Positions 9,036 to 16,739 of a stretch of 40,047 nt of DNA are shown one piece after another (within the stretch, counting starts at the first letter, position 1; each line of letters begins with the position of its first letter). The DNA lies in contig JAKAVN010000015.1 of the NCBI GenBank assembly GCA_021827495.1, positions 1 to 40,047 on the forward strand, read 5' to 3'. Both the position numbers and the translations under genes were made by a program. The notes beneath the pieces were generated by a model, which made no database searches, was not told the DNA's origin, and saw only the letters and a list, made by a program, of their open reading frames with translations. The stretch comes from Deltaproteobacteria bacterium. GTDB taxonomy: Bacteria; Desulfobacterota; Binatia; Binatales; Binataceae.

Positions 9036-10292
9036 CTAAAGTTGGGTTTTATTCGCACGAGCGACGAAATCTTCAAGAGAAATAATACTCACACGATTAG
9101 CGTGAATAAGATGTTCGCTTAAAGCGCCGCTTATGAAGTAGTCACGGAGCTTCCAGCCCTTGCCTCCAAGCACTAGGTATGCCCGCTCATACCTGCCCGC
9201 TTGCGCGTTCATGGCATCCGCGAGGCATATGACCTCGAAAGGAACTTTCTGTTCTGCAGTTCCTGAGGTTTGTTGCCACTTTACGGAAAGCAAGAACTCC
9301 CTTCCTGCCGGGTCTCGCGCAAGTACATCCACCAAATGCCTTGCACCCCCCGGTCTGGTGCCCACGTCTACCTGCGTACGGAACGTATAGCCTCCCTGCC
9401 TCAAGGTCGGGAGAACCATTTCCTCTAACACGAAGCCTGTTCGTGTATCTCTGAGTGGCACTGGCTTGAACCCCTTAATAGCGAGAACTTCCATTGCAGG
9501 CGAACGATTACCATTGCAGCTTATCATCCGTGGCGCGATCAGCTTACGAAACCTTAACGTGAACCCGTACTTTTCGTAGAGGCGCTCGATGCGTCGAGTG
9601 TACTGATTGGAGAGGACCACGGGTCCGGAGTGCGCTGCCAGCCACTCAGCTAACCGTTCTTGATCTTTCCACCCGAACCCCTCTCGGGCATATTGGGTGA
9701 ATTCAACATCGTATGGCGGATCTGCGTATACAAAGTCCTCGGGCGTGAGTTGAATCTGCTCGAAGTCTCCGGCACTGAATTCCCACTCGGAAAATATGTC
9801 CTTGTAAGTCCAAAAATCCTCGGTAGTCGCGTACCCTATCGCTTTATATCTGCCAAAGGGCACATTGAATTCGCCTCTTCGGTTGAACCGACATAGACCG
9901 TTGTAACAAGTTCGATTCAGGTAATAGAAGAGCTGCGCGGCTTCCTCAGTATCGGTATTCCCCTCGGCTACCAAGCGATTGAATCGTTCACGGTATGCGT
10001 AGTAGGCCTCGCTGTCCTTTGACATTGGAAGGGTAGCGTGGAGACCACGTTTCAAATGTCGATAGAAATTTATGAGATGCGGACTGATGTCGTTGAGTAA
10101 CGCTCGCCTGGGCATGAGTCCAAGCACAACCGCAAGCCCGCCGCACAAGGGTTCAACAAGGCGTCTATCTTCGTGAGAGGCCCACAGCTCTTTGAGTTGA
10201 GGAACGAGCCAACGCTTGCCGCCGGCCCACTTAAGAGGTGGTCGAACCCTTGGTGTCCTTACCGCACTCAGCCCGTCCAGCACCGCCGCCAT
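9036..10292 (-). CDS. D12-class adenine DNA methyltransferase fused to a PD-(D/E)XK-like domain
   Basis: A 418-residue two-domain protein. Residues 16-275 form a Dam/M.DpnII-type N6-adenine methyltransferase: the SAM motif KWAGGK (21-26), VEPLCGG (46-52), the insert region CRFNRRGEFNVPFGRYK and the catalytic DPPY (191-194). Residues about 285-418 are an extra domain with D322 in HLVDVLA, then a core strand ending S336-V-K338 in LLSVKWQQ, then VPFE; this looks like a PD-(D/E)XK nuclease core with Ser in the usual Glu place. A single chain carrying both activities would be a compact restriction-modification enzyme. The base composition is clearly less GC-rich than its neighbours, which suggests recent transfer. 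The nuclease part is inferred; the methyltransferase part is firm. Confidence 0.82.
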   Translation of the reverse strand: MAAVLDGLSAVRTPRVRPPLKWAGGKRWLVPQLKELWASHEDRRLVEPLCGGLAVVLGLMPRRALLNDISPHLINFYRHLKRGLHATLPMSKDSEAYYAYRERFNRLVAEGNTDTEEAAQLFYYLNRTCYNGLCRFNRRGEFNVPFGRYKAIGYATTEDFWTYKDIFSEWEFSAGDFEQIQLTPEDFVYADPPYDVEFTQYAREGFGWKDQERLAEWLAAHSGPVVLSNQYTRRIERLYEKYGFTLRFRKLIAPRMISCNGNRSPAMEVLAIKGFKPVPLRDTRTGFVLEEMVLPTLRQGGYTFRTQVDVGTRPGGARHLVDVLARDPAGREFLLSVKWQQTSGTAEQKVPFEVICLADAMNAQAGRYERAYLVLGGKGWKLRDYFISGALSEHLIHANRVSIISLEDFVARANKTQL

Positions 10293-10300
10293 TGCGGTAT

Positions 10301-10330
10301 CTTATAGGCTGCGGAGGTTAGCCCACACAA
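10301..10330 (-). promoter_or_regulatory. Possible sigma-70-like promoter of the methyltransferase gene
   Basis: Read on the minus strand, TTGTGT and TATAAG are separated by 18 bases. The -10 element ends 8 bases before the ATG, so the transcript would be nearly leaderless. No Shine-Dalgarno sequence is present before this ATG. Only the -10 is a good match. Confidence 0.3.
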
Positions 10331-10369
10331 CGGACAGGTGCATGCTTTTAGACAGCCTCCCACGCCCGC

Positions 10370-10975
10370 TCACATCTGCGGCTCCGCGACGCGGCGCTCG
10401 ATGAAGCGCCCGAACAGCATCCGCATCGTCTCGATCGGCTGGATTCCGGTCAGCGGAAAGTCGCCCAGGATGAAGCTCGGGTAGCCGAGCGCGGAGAAAC
10501 GGTTCGCCTCGTTTTTGTTCGCGGCGATCCGCGCGGCCATCCGGCCCCGCTCGAGCTCGCCGCGAAAGCGCGCCGGCTCGAGGCCGGCGCGCGCGGCGAT
10601 CGCGCTCAGCACCTCGAGGTCGCCGATCTCGGCGCGCTCTTCAAAGGCCGCGCGAAAGACCGCGTCATGGTAGGCCGCGAATGCACCGGCCTCGCGCGCC
10701 AGCTCGGAGCCCTGGAGCGCCTTGTCCGAGTCGAGCCAGCGCGCGGGCGGCTCGACCGCGACCCCGGTCTCGGCGGCGACGTTGCGGATCTTGTCCAGCT
10801 CGAGCGGGCCCAGCGGCAGCCCGGGGCGGCTGCGATAGTTGCGCAGCGCGATCGGCACACCCTTCCATAGCGCGGTGAAGCCGAGCTCGCGCTCGAGTTC
10901 GCCGACGATGCGCCATGCGATGTAACACAGCGTCGAGGCGTAATCGAAGTAAACCGGAATTACGATCTTCGCCAT
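10370..10975 (-). CDS. DsbA family protein (HCCA isomerase/FrnE-like)
   Basis: A 201-residue cytosolic thioredoxin-fold protein of the 2-hydroxychromene-2-carboxylate isomerase/FrnE branch. The first strand is followed by FDYASTLCYIAW, where a DsbA would carry CxxC; here only the first Cys is kept. A true disulfide oxidase is therefore unlikely, and an isomerase or glutathione-transferase-like activity fits better. The cis-proline loop is in GYPSFIL, and the C-terminal helix GIQPIETMRMLFGRF is typical. No signal peptide is visible. It diverges from the Nudix gene. The substrate is unknown. Confidence 0.75.
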   Translation of the reverse strand: MAKIVIPVYFDYASTLCYIAWRIVGELERELGFTALWKGVPIALRNYRSRPGLPLGPLELDKIRNVAAETGVAVEPPARWLDSDKALQGSELAREAGAFAAYHDAVFRAAFEERAEIGDLEVLSAIAARAGLEPARFRGELERGRMAARIAANKNEANRFSALGYPSFILGDFPLTGIQPIETMRMLFGRFIERRVAEPQM

Positions 10976-11110
10976 CGCGGCCCGACCGCCGCGCGGCGCT
11001 CCCGCGTGTCGCGCGGCGTCGTTTCAAATATTGCCCGGTTGCGTGCCAGCGGGCAAATGTTGACGCGACCCTTGCTTGCCTCGATTCATCCTGATCGCAA
11101 TGCTGGGAGG

Positions 11111-11638
11111 ATGGCGGTACAAAGGCGCGAAGTGCTGAAGCTCGGCGTAATCGACCTCGGCGTCGAACGGGCGGAACTGCCCAATGGAGTGACCGTCGAG
11201 CTGGCGGTGGTGCGCCATCCGGGCGCCAGCGCGATCGTGGCGCTCGACGAGCGTCGTTGCGTGACTCTGCTTCGCCAATGGCGCCATGCGATGGGAGGCT
11301 GGATGTGGGAAATTCCCGCCGGATGCCGCCGCGCGGGCGAGAGCGCGCTGGCGTGCGCGGCGCGCGAACTGAGCGAGGAGACGGGACTGGGAGCGCGCCG
11401 CTGGGACCATCTCGGAGGGATCGTCACGATCCCGAGCTTCTGCGACGAGCGTATCGAACTTTACCTGGCGCGCGAGCTGGATGACGCGCCGGGCGAGCTG
11501 GACCATGACGAGGTGCTCGATGCGACCCGCGTTGATTTGGAGGAGGCGCTGGCGATGATCGCGCGCGGCGAGCTGGTCGACGCCAAGTCGATCGTGGCGC
11601 TGTTGCGCACGCGCGATTTCGTGGCGGGCGCGAAGTGA
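11111..11638 (+). CDS. Nudix hydrolase, ADP-ribose pyrophosphatase-like
   Basis: A hydrolase of nucleoside diphosphate-X compounds. The complete Nudix box is G71-x5-E77-x7-R85-E86-L-x-E89-E90-x-G92. Upstream, VELAVVRHPGASAIVAL and RQWRHAMGGWMWEIPAG are characteristic of the ADP-ribose pyrophosphatase (NudF-like) group. The protein has 175 residues from the chosen ATG, the usual length, and MAVQRREVLKLG aligns with the family start. A GGGAGG directly abuts this ATG, which is unusually close, so an in-frame upstream ATG at 11057 remains possible. It is divergent from the DsbA-like gene. Confidence 0.82.
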   Translation: MAVQRREVLKLGVIDLGVERAELPNGVTVELAVVRHPGASAIVALDERRCVTLLRQWRHAMGGWMWEIPAGCRRAGESALACAARELSEETGLGARRWDHLGGIVTIPSFCDERIELYLARELDDAPGELDHDEVLDATRVDLEEALAMIARGELVDAKSIVALLRTRDFVAGAK

Positions 11639-11827
11639 ATGCGCTTGCGCTCGTTCCTCGCCATCAACCGGCGCGTTCCCGGCGGCGCGTTCCCGGTCTA
11701 CTGAAGGCGAAGAGCTTAATCTGACGGGGTTGCGCGAAACTCACACGCGCTCCGGTATCCGTGCCCCAAGGTGAGGTCGCCGGCCTGACCGCGCATTATG
11801 CGATCGCCTGCGAATCGGGCAGCGCGC

Positions 11828-12037
11828 CTATTCGACGACCACTTCGTCCGGGAAGAGGAAAGTGGTCGCGCCGTCGTCGAACTGGACCAAAAGCATTCGG
11901 CGCCCGAGGTTGTCCACGGATCGCAGGATGCGAGGTTTTTCGCTAAATCTGCTCAGACCCTCATGGTCTCTCACAGGTTTAAGCAGACGACAATGCCGCC
12001 CCACCACCACCTCGGAATTTATGCTTTCCATGTTCAT
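11828..12037 (-). CDS. Small protein of unknown function, 69 residues
   Basis: A short gene with a convincing start: GGAAGGA lies about 6 bases before the ATG at 12037. The protein is soluble, with no signal or membrane segment. Its C-terminal half, NLGRRMLLVQFDDGATTFLFPDEV, reads like a small beta-barrel with alternating hydrophobic residues, as in tiny SH3-like or ribosome/RNA-associated folds. The N-terminal half has VGRHCRLLKPVRDHEG. I do not recognise a named family. It stands alone between the Nudix gene and a non-coding stretch. Confidence 0.55.
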   Translation of the reverse strand: MNMESINSEVVVGRHCRLLKPVRDHEGLSRFSEKPRILRSVDNLGRRMLLVQFDDGATTFLFPDEVVVE

Positions 12038-12395
12038 CGCTATCCTTCCACCCTCCGATCGCCCCCCAACCTCGTCTCCGCTACATGGCCCGCTCTGGCA
12101 CATTAGCAATGATCGCGCCTACTGATTAGACGCTCCATCGCCAATTTTGATTCTCGTCCACAGCTTGTCGAAAATGCCAAACAATTCAGGCCCTTCACAA
12201 AATTCCGGCCCTGTGGCTATTGGCCACGTTTGGCGGCGCCGCTTACGCGCTCTTGATTTGCGGCTTGAATCGAGTCAGGTACAGGTTGGGAGTGATTTGG
12301 GATGAAGAATTCCGCATCGCAGCAGTGCTTAATCACCAGTAGCACCGTTTATCGTTAACGGATGCCCAGCTTCCAAGATACTCGTTATAGACACC
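12038..12395. other. Non-coding stretch before the gamma-glutamyltranspeptidase gene
   Basis: About 360 bases without a supportable gene, with lower GC than the flanks. It must hold the divergent promoters of the 69-residue protein and the gamma-glutamyltranspeptidase. The only element I would point to is TATAGA at 12386-12391, 4 bases before the ATG, which could serve as a -10 for a leaderless transcript. No good -35 and no Shine-Dalgarno is visible. Confidence 0.4.
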
Positions 12396-14159
12396 ATGTC
12401 AACGCTATATCCGCTGATTATGGGCCGCGAGGCGATGGTTTCCACCGAGCATTACCTTTCTGCCGCGGCCGCGTTCCGGATCTTCGCCCGCGGCGGCAAC
12501 GCCATCGACGCCGCTGTCGCCGCCGCCCTGGTCGAGGGCGTCGTCAACCCCCACATGCATACGATCGGTGGCGAGGCCCCGATGCTCATCCGGCTGGGGC
12601 CAAGCCAGCGGGTGGTTTCGATCAACGGCAATATGATGGCGCCTGCGCGCGCCACGATCGCTCATTACCGGGCGCTGGGCCTGGATCTGGTTCCCGGCGA
12701 AGGGCTGCTCGCCGCGGGAGTGCCGGCCGCGTTCGGGGCGCTCGCCTGCGCGCTCGAAAACTTCGGCACCAGATCGCTTGCCGCAGTGGCCGCGCCGGCG
12801 CTGGCGTTGTGCGAGGACGGCTTCCCGATGCATGAGGGGCTGTGCGGCGATGCCGAGCCGTCGCCCGGCGTCCCCGGCATCGGGCTTGGCTCGATCCGGG
12901 CCAATGCCGAGGTGTTTCGCACGCGCTGGCCCTCGACCGCACGCATTTACATGCCCGGCGGCGAACTTCCGCGCTCGGGCGACGTCATCAGAAATCCCGC
13001 GCTGGCGAATTTTTTCCGCCGCCTGCTCGACGCCGAAGCCGGCGCGCACCACGGCGGGCGCGCGGCCGGAGTGCGCGCGGCGGTCGAGCGCTTCTACCGC
13101 GGCGACCTCGCGCGCGAGATCGTCGCGCACTCGGAGGCCCACGGCGGACTGCTGGCGCTCGAGGATCTCGCCACCTTCACGACCCCGATCGAAGAAGCGG
13201 CGAGCCGCGCCTACCGCGGCGCGATCGTCTTCAAGTGCGGGCCGTGGTCGCAGGGGCCGGTCTTCCTGCAACAGCTCGCGCTGCTGGAGGGCTTCGAGCT
13301 GCGCGCGATGGGGCACAACTCGGCCGCCTATCTGCATACGCTGGTCGAGGTGGCCAAGCTGGCGTTCGCCGACCGCGAGGCCTACTACGCCGACCCCGAG
13401 TTCGTCGCCGTTCCGCTCGAGCAGTTGCTCTCTGCGCGTTACGCGGCGCTGCGCCGTGCGCTGATCGATCCGGCGCGCGCCTCGACCGAGCTGCGGCCAG
13501 GCGATCCGCGCGCGATGCGCGCCGAGCTGGGCGCGGCAATACAGCTACGTTCGTGGGGCGCGGGTACCACGCATGTCGACGCGGCCGATCGCCAAGGCAA
13601 CCTGATCGCGATCACGCCGAGCGGCGCATGGCTGCGCAGCTCGCCGGTCGCCGACGCGCTGGGCTTTCCACTCGGCACGCGGATGCAGACTTTTTACCTC
13701 GACGAAGGCCATCCCAACGCGCTTGCGCCGCGCAAGCGCCCGCGCACCACGCTGACGCCGTCGCTGGCGGTGACGCGCGACGGGAGCTGGATCGCGTTCG
13801 GAACCCAGGGCGGCGACCAGCAGGATCAGTGGACGCTGCAATTCTTTCTCAACGTGGTGGAGTTCGGGATGGACTTGCAACAGGCGATCGAGGCCCCGCG
13901 CTACTCGTGCATGCACTTCCCGTCGTCGTTCTATCCGCACGACTCCCATCCCGGACTGCTCAGACTGGAGAGCCGCATCGACGAGCGCGTGCGCGCCGAA
14001 CTCGCCGGGCGCGGCCACCAGATCGAGGTGCGCCCGCCATGGTGCGACGGCAACGTGCTCGCGGTGGCGCTTGACGGCGCGCGCGGGCGGCTGGCGGCCG
14101 GCGCTGATCCGCGCGGGCAGGTGGCGGCGCTGATGCCAGCGCAGGCGATCGGCTGGTAA
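12396..14159 (+). CDS. Gamma-glutamyltranspeptidase family protein
   Basis: An N-terminal-nucleophile hydrolase of 587 residues, expected to cleave itself into two subunits. The nucleophile is T391 in GTTHVDAAD, so the large subunit is about 390 residues and the small one about 197. Supporting motifs are GGNAIDAAVAAAL (33-45), HTIGGEAPML (substrate carboxylate loop), TPSGAWLRSSP and GTQGGDQQDQW. No clear signal peptide is seen, unlike periplasmic Ggt, so it may be a cytosolic acylase- or amidase-like member. The ATG at 12396 has no binding site. The cyclase-family gene follows within 40 bases and is probably co-transcribed. Confidence 0.85.
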   Translation: MSTLYPLIMGREAMVSTEHYLSAAAAFRIFARGGNAIDAAVAAALVEGVVNPHMHTIGGEAPMLIRLGPSQRVVSINGNMMAPARATIAHYRALGLDLVPGEGLLAAGVPAAFGALACALENFGTRSLAAVAAPALALCEDGFPMHEGLCGDAEPSPGVPGIGLGSIRANAEVFRTRWPSTARIYMPGGELPRSGDVIRNPALANFFRRLLDAEAGAHHGGRAAGVRAAVERFYRGDLAREIVAHSEAHGGLLALEDLATFTTPIEEAASRAYRGAIVFKCGPWSQGPVFLQQLALLEGFELRAMGHNSAAYLHTLVEVAKLAFADREAYYADPEFVAVPLEQLLSARYAALRRALIDPARASTELRPGDPRAMRAELGAAIQLRSWGAGTTHVDAADRQGNLIAITPSGAWLRSSPVADALGFPLGTRMQTFYLDEGHPNALAPRKRPRTTLTPSLAVTRDGSWIAFGTQGGDQQDQWTLQFFLNVVEFGMDLQQAIEAPRYSCMHFPSSFYPHDSHPGLLRLESRIDERVRAELAGRGHQIEVRPPWCDGNVLAVALDGARGRLAAGADPRGQVAALMPAQAIGW

Positions 14160-14197
14160 TATGGATAAGGGACGCACTGACACGGGAGGCGCGTGCG

Positions 14198-15019
14198 ATG
14201 AGCGTTGCCGGTACGGCGGCGGCGATGCTGCTCGCGATGGCGCCGGGAAGGCGCGGGCGCAGGGCGAGCTGTTCAATCCGGTGCGGATCGCCGGCGCTGC
14301 CACCAGCGATCAGGACAAAATCGTTGACCTGACCTACACCTTCGACGCCTCGACCACCTATTGGCCCGCCGAAGGCGGGTTCGAGCACAACTACAAGCTG
14401 TTCGGGATGCAGCCAGGCGGCTACTTCCATTCGTCGGCCAAGTTTGCCGCAGCCGAGCATGGCGGCACGCACATGGATGCGCCGCTGCACTTCAATCGTG
14501 ACGGGATGTCGGTCGACCAGGTGCCGATGAACCACTTTGTCGGGCCGGCGATGGTAATCGATTTTTCCTCCCGCTCGCTCAACTATCCCGACGCCACGCT
14601 CAGCCTCGAGGACATCCACGCCTACGAAAGAACCCACGGCGCGATTCCCTCGGGAGCGATCGTGGTCGGGCGCTCGGGATGGGGCCGATTCTGGCCCGAC
14701 AAGAAGCACTACCTTGGCAGCGACCAGCCCGGCGACGTCGCGCATCTGCACTTTCCCGGCTTTTTCCCCGAGGCGGTGCAATTTTTACTGACCGATCGCA
14801 ACGTGGTGGCGCTGGCGATTGATACCGCCAGCCTCGACCCGGGCAATTCCAAGGATTTCCCGGTTCACCGGATGTGGCTCGGCGCCAATCGCGTGGGATT
14901 TGAAAATCTTGCCAATGCGGATAAACTTCCCTTCAGCGGCGCTACGATCTTTTGCATTCCGATGAAGATCGGCAAAGGAACAGGGGGCGCCAGCACGCAT
15001 TTTCGCGTTGCTCCCATAG
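14198..15019 (+). CDS. Cyclase family metal hydrolase (kynurenine formamidase-like), frameshifted at both ends
   Basis: The core (from about 14251 to 14985) is a cyclase/kynurenine-formamidase-like hydrolase with the metal motif H-G-G-T-H-M-D-A-P-L-H at 14458-14490. The core frame is open from 14161 to 15123, but neither end of that reading looks natural. Upstream, a GGGAGG lies 8 bases before ATG 14198 and opens another frame, MSVAGTAAAMLLAMAP, a good signal peptide; the core frame resumes with ARAQGEL, a signal-peptidase-like site. Downstream, after the five-G run 14983-14987, the same outer frame gives GAPARIFALLP and a stop at 15017-15019, the usual family ending. The gene thus seems to carry one missing base and one extra base, from mutation or sequence error. 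Confidence 0.7.
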
Positions 15020-15247
15020 GGAGGTTCATTCGCGAGATTCTATCGGATCAAGGAGCAGGTTGGTTCGAAAGCCGCCGGCGCGCCACTGCGTTGTGGGGTA
15101 TAAAGTGCGCCAAGGTGCACTAAATCGGTTGCACCACTACCACCGGAATTGGCAGCCGGAAGTAGAATGCCCAAAGAAGCGTAAAATAGACGTAGTTCGC
15201 CATCGGCATGAAAACTGCTGGTCAAAAGCGGCGGCAAAGGCCAATGG

Positions 15248-15396
15248 ATGGCGATAAGCTTGGCGAAGGGCGTAGAAAAAGGCGGTTGTGGCGCTGATGG
15301 CTGGTATTGCCACCGTTGGCCGCCTGCTCGGGTCGGCCGCTCTCGACCCATAAAAAGCAGATCGAGCAGATGAAGCGGCAGCAACAGAAGAAATGA
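15248..15396 (+). pseudogene. Decayed glycine-zipper lipoprotein copy
   Basis: Pieces of a short lipoprotein like its three downstream neighbours are spread over three frames. They are MAISLAKGVEK (15248 onward), AVVALMAGIAT after the five-A run 15276-15280, and LAACSGRPLSTHKK then QIEQMKRQQQKK with a stop at 15394-15396. LAAC is a lipobox, and SGRPLST matches SGQPLST in the intact copies; the tail matches QIEQLKQQQ. Removing one base in the A run and one near 15315 would restore a protein of about 50 residues. The glycine zipper between the lipobox and the tail is missing. Whether it is a true relic or a short gene with sequence errors is undecided. Confidence 0.5.
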
Positions 15397-15445
15397 GTCA
15401 CGAAACGGATAAGGGCGCTTTACGTAAACAGGAGGGGAGCGAGCG

Positions 15446-15796
15446 ATGCGACGCAAGGGCGTGATCTCGACCATCTTAATGGCGGTGGCCGCAGTCTTTA
15501 TCTTGGCCGGATGTTCAGGGCAGCCATTGTCGACCCGTGAAAAGGGCACGCTTCTAGGTGGCGGATTGGGGGCGGCTACCGGCGCGATAATCGGCGCCGC
15601 GGTGGGCGCGCCGGGCGCGGGCGCGGCGATCGGTGGTGCGCTCGGCGGCGTGAGCGGTTTTGCAATCGGCAACTCGATGCAGAACAACGAGGTCCAGCAA
15701 CAGCAGACCCAAGGTCAGATCCAGCAGCAGCAGCAACAGCTCGAGCAGCAGCGCCAGCAGATCGAGCAGCTCAAACAACAGCAGGAGACGGAGTGA
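15446..15796 (+). CDS. Glycine-zipper lipoprotein with glutamine-rich tail, copy 1
   Basis: A 116-residue predicted lipoprotein. The signal peptide ends in the lipobox LAGC, with C23 as the lipidated residue. A short SGQPLSTREKG linker leads into a glycine zipper (about 34-75, repeated GxxxG steps such as GAIIGAAVGAPGAG), a YmgG/OmpA-like membrane-packing motif. The last 35 residues are a Gln/Glu-rich helix likely to form a coiled coil. A GGAGGGG binding site precedes the ATG. It is the first intact member of a tandem family. Function is unknown; a structural outer-envelope role is inferred from the lipid anchor and zipper. Confidence 0.8.
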   Translation: MRRKGVISTILMAVAAVFILAGCSGQPLSTREKGTLLGGGLGAATGAIIGAAVGAPGAGAAIGGALGGVSGFAIGNSMQNNEVQQQQTQGQIQQQQQQLEQQRQQIEQLKQQQETE

Positions 15797-15817
15797 TCCG
15801 GCGGGGAGAAAACATTT

Positions 15818-16186
15818 ATGTTGAAACTTTCAAGCGGCTCGCGAAAGGGCATGTTGGCGGCGGTATCACTGATGCTGGTTGCGGCCCTTGCGGTGGCCGG
15901 ATGCAGCGGGCAGCCATTGTCGACCCGTGAAGAAGGGACGCTCGGCGGTGGTGCGCTGGGCGCGGGCGCCGGCGCGATAATCGGCGCCGCGGTAGGTGCG
16001 CCGCTCGCAGGTGCGGCGATCGGCGGCGTGCTGGGCGCGGGCACCGGCTACGTGGTCGGCAACTCGATGCAGAACAACGAAAACGCGCAGCAGCAGACCC
16101 AGGGCCAGATCCAGCAGCAACAGCAGCAGCTCGAGCAGCAGCGCCAGCAGATCGAGCAGCTCAAACAACAGCAGCAAACCGAGTAA
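15818..16186 (+). CDS. Glycine-zipper lipoprotein with glutamine-rich tail, copy 2
   Basis: A 122-residue paralogue lying 21 bases after copy 1. The lipobox is VAGC with C29 as the lipidation site, then the same SGQPLSTRE linker, a glycine zipper and a Gln-rich tail ending QQQQTE. Long stretches of DNA are identical to copy 1, including the linker and the last 50 or so bases of the tail, which points to a recent duplication or gene conversion. The N-terminal region before the hydrophobic segment differs. It is likely one transcript with copies 1 and 3. Confidence 0.8.
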   Translation: MLKLSSGSRKGMLAAVSLMLVAALAVAGCSGQPLSTREEGTLGGGALGAGAGAIIGAAVGAPLAGAAIGGVLGAGTGYVVGNSMQNNENAQQQTQGQIQQQQQQLEQQRQQIEQLKQQQQTE

Positions 16187-16231
16187 ATCGGGTCGGCAGC
16201 AGCGACCGCCGGGAGGTGACAGGGGGCATGT

Positions 16232-16645
16232 ATGGATAACCCTGCAAATAGTCCGCGCAGAAGCGGTTTTCGCCAGGGCCGCGTGGGCGCGCGTACTTTG
16301 CACAAGGGGATGACCGCGATGGCGGCGCTGCTGCTGGTCGTGGCCGTTGCGCTGGCCGGATGCGGCCCGCAGGGGATGTCCACGACTACGGAAGGAACAC
16401 TGGGCGGCGGGGTGCTGGGCGGCGGCACCGGTGCGCTAGTCGGCGCGGCAGTGGGACATCCGCTCACCGGCGCGGTTATCGGCGGTGCGCTTGGCGCGGG
16501 CACCGGCTACGTCGTGGGCAGCTCGCTGCAGAACCAGGAGGTCTCATCTCAGCAGCAGCAAGGGCAGATTCAGAACCAGCAGCAAGAGATCGAGAGTCAG
16601 CGCCGCCAGATCCAGCAGCTTCAGCAGCAACAGCAAACCGAGTAA
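16232..16645 (+). CDS. Glycine-zipper lipoprotein with glutamine-rich tail, copy 3
   Basis: A 137-residue, more diverged paralogue, 45 bases after copy 2. It has a longer basic N-terminus, a hydrophobic segment and the lipobox LAGC with C44. The linker is GPQGMSTTTEG, followed by a zipper with GALVGAAVGHPLTGAVIGG steps and a tail with IQNQQQEIESQRRQIQQL, a heptad-like pattern. A GGAGGTGA at 16212-16219 and AGGGGG nearer the ATG serve as ribosome binding sites. Its DNA identity to the other two is lower, so it probably split off first. Confidence 0.78.
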   Translation: MDNPANSPRRSGFRQGRVGARTLHKGMTAMAALLLVVAVALAGCGPQGMSTTTEGTLGGGVLGGGTGALVGAAVGHPLTGAVIGGALGAGTGYVVGSSLQNQEVSSQQQQGQIQNQQQEIESQRRQIQQLQQQQQTE

Positions 16646-16739
16646 CGCGAGCGACTGTGTGAGCGACGCGCGGCACGGGGGCCCCACGGCGGGCCATGCT
16701 CGCGCCGTCGCGCGCATGGGGTCGTCCGGCGCGCCGTCC

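Larger units (their letters stand above)
15446..16645 (+). repeat. Tandem gene duplication array (three copies)
   Basis: Three head-to-tail copies of a 350-410 base gene, with short identical blocks at the lipobox linker, the zipper and the CAG-rich tail. Copies 1 and 2 are closest. A degenerate fourth copy lies upstream at 15248-15396. Confidence 0.75.

Noticed and set aside
15446-16645. CRISPR-like repeat array
   Set aside because: The repeats are whole coding genes with differing lengths and no regular spacer; this is gene duplication.
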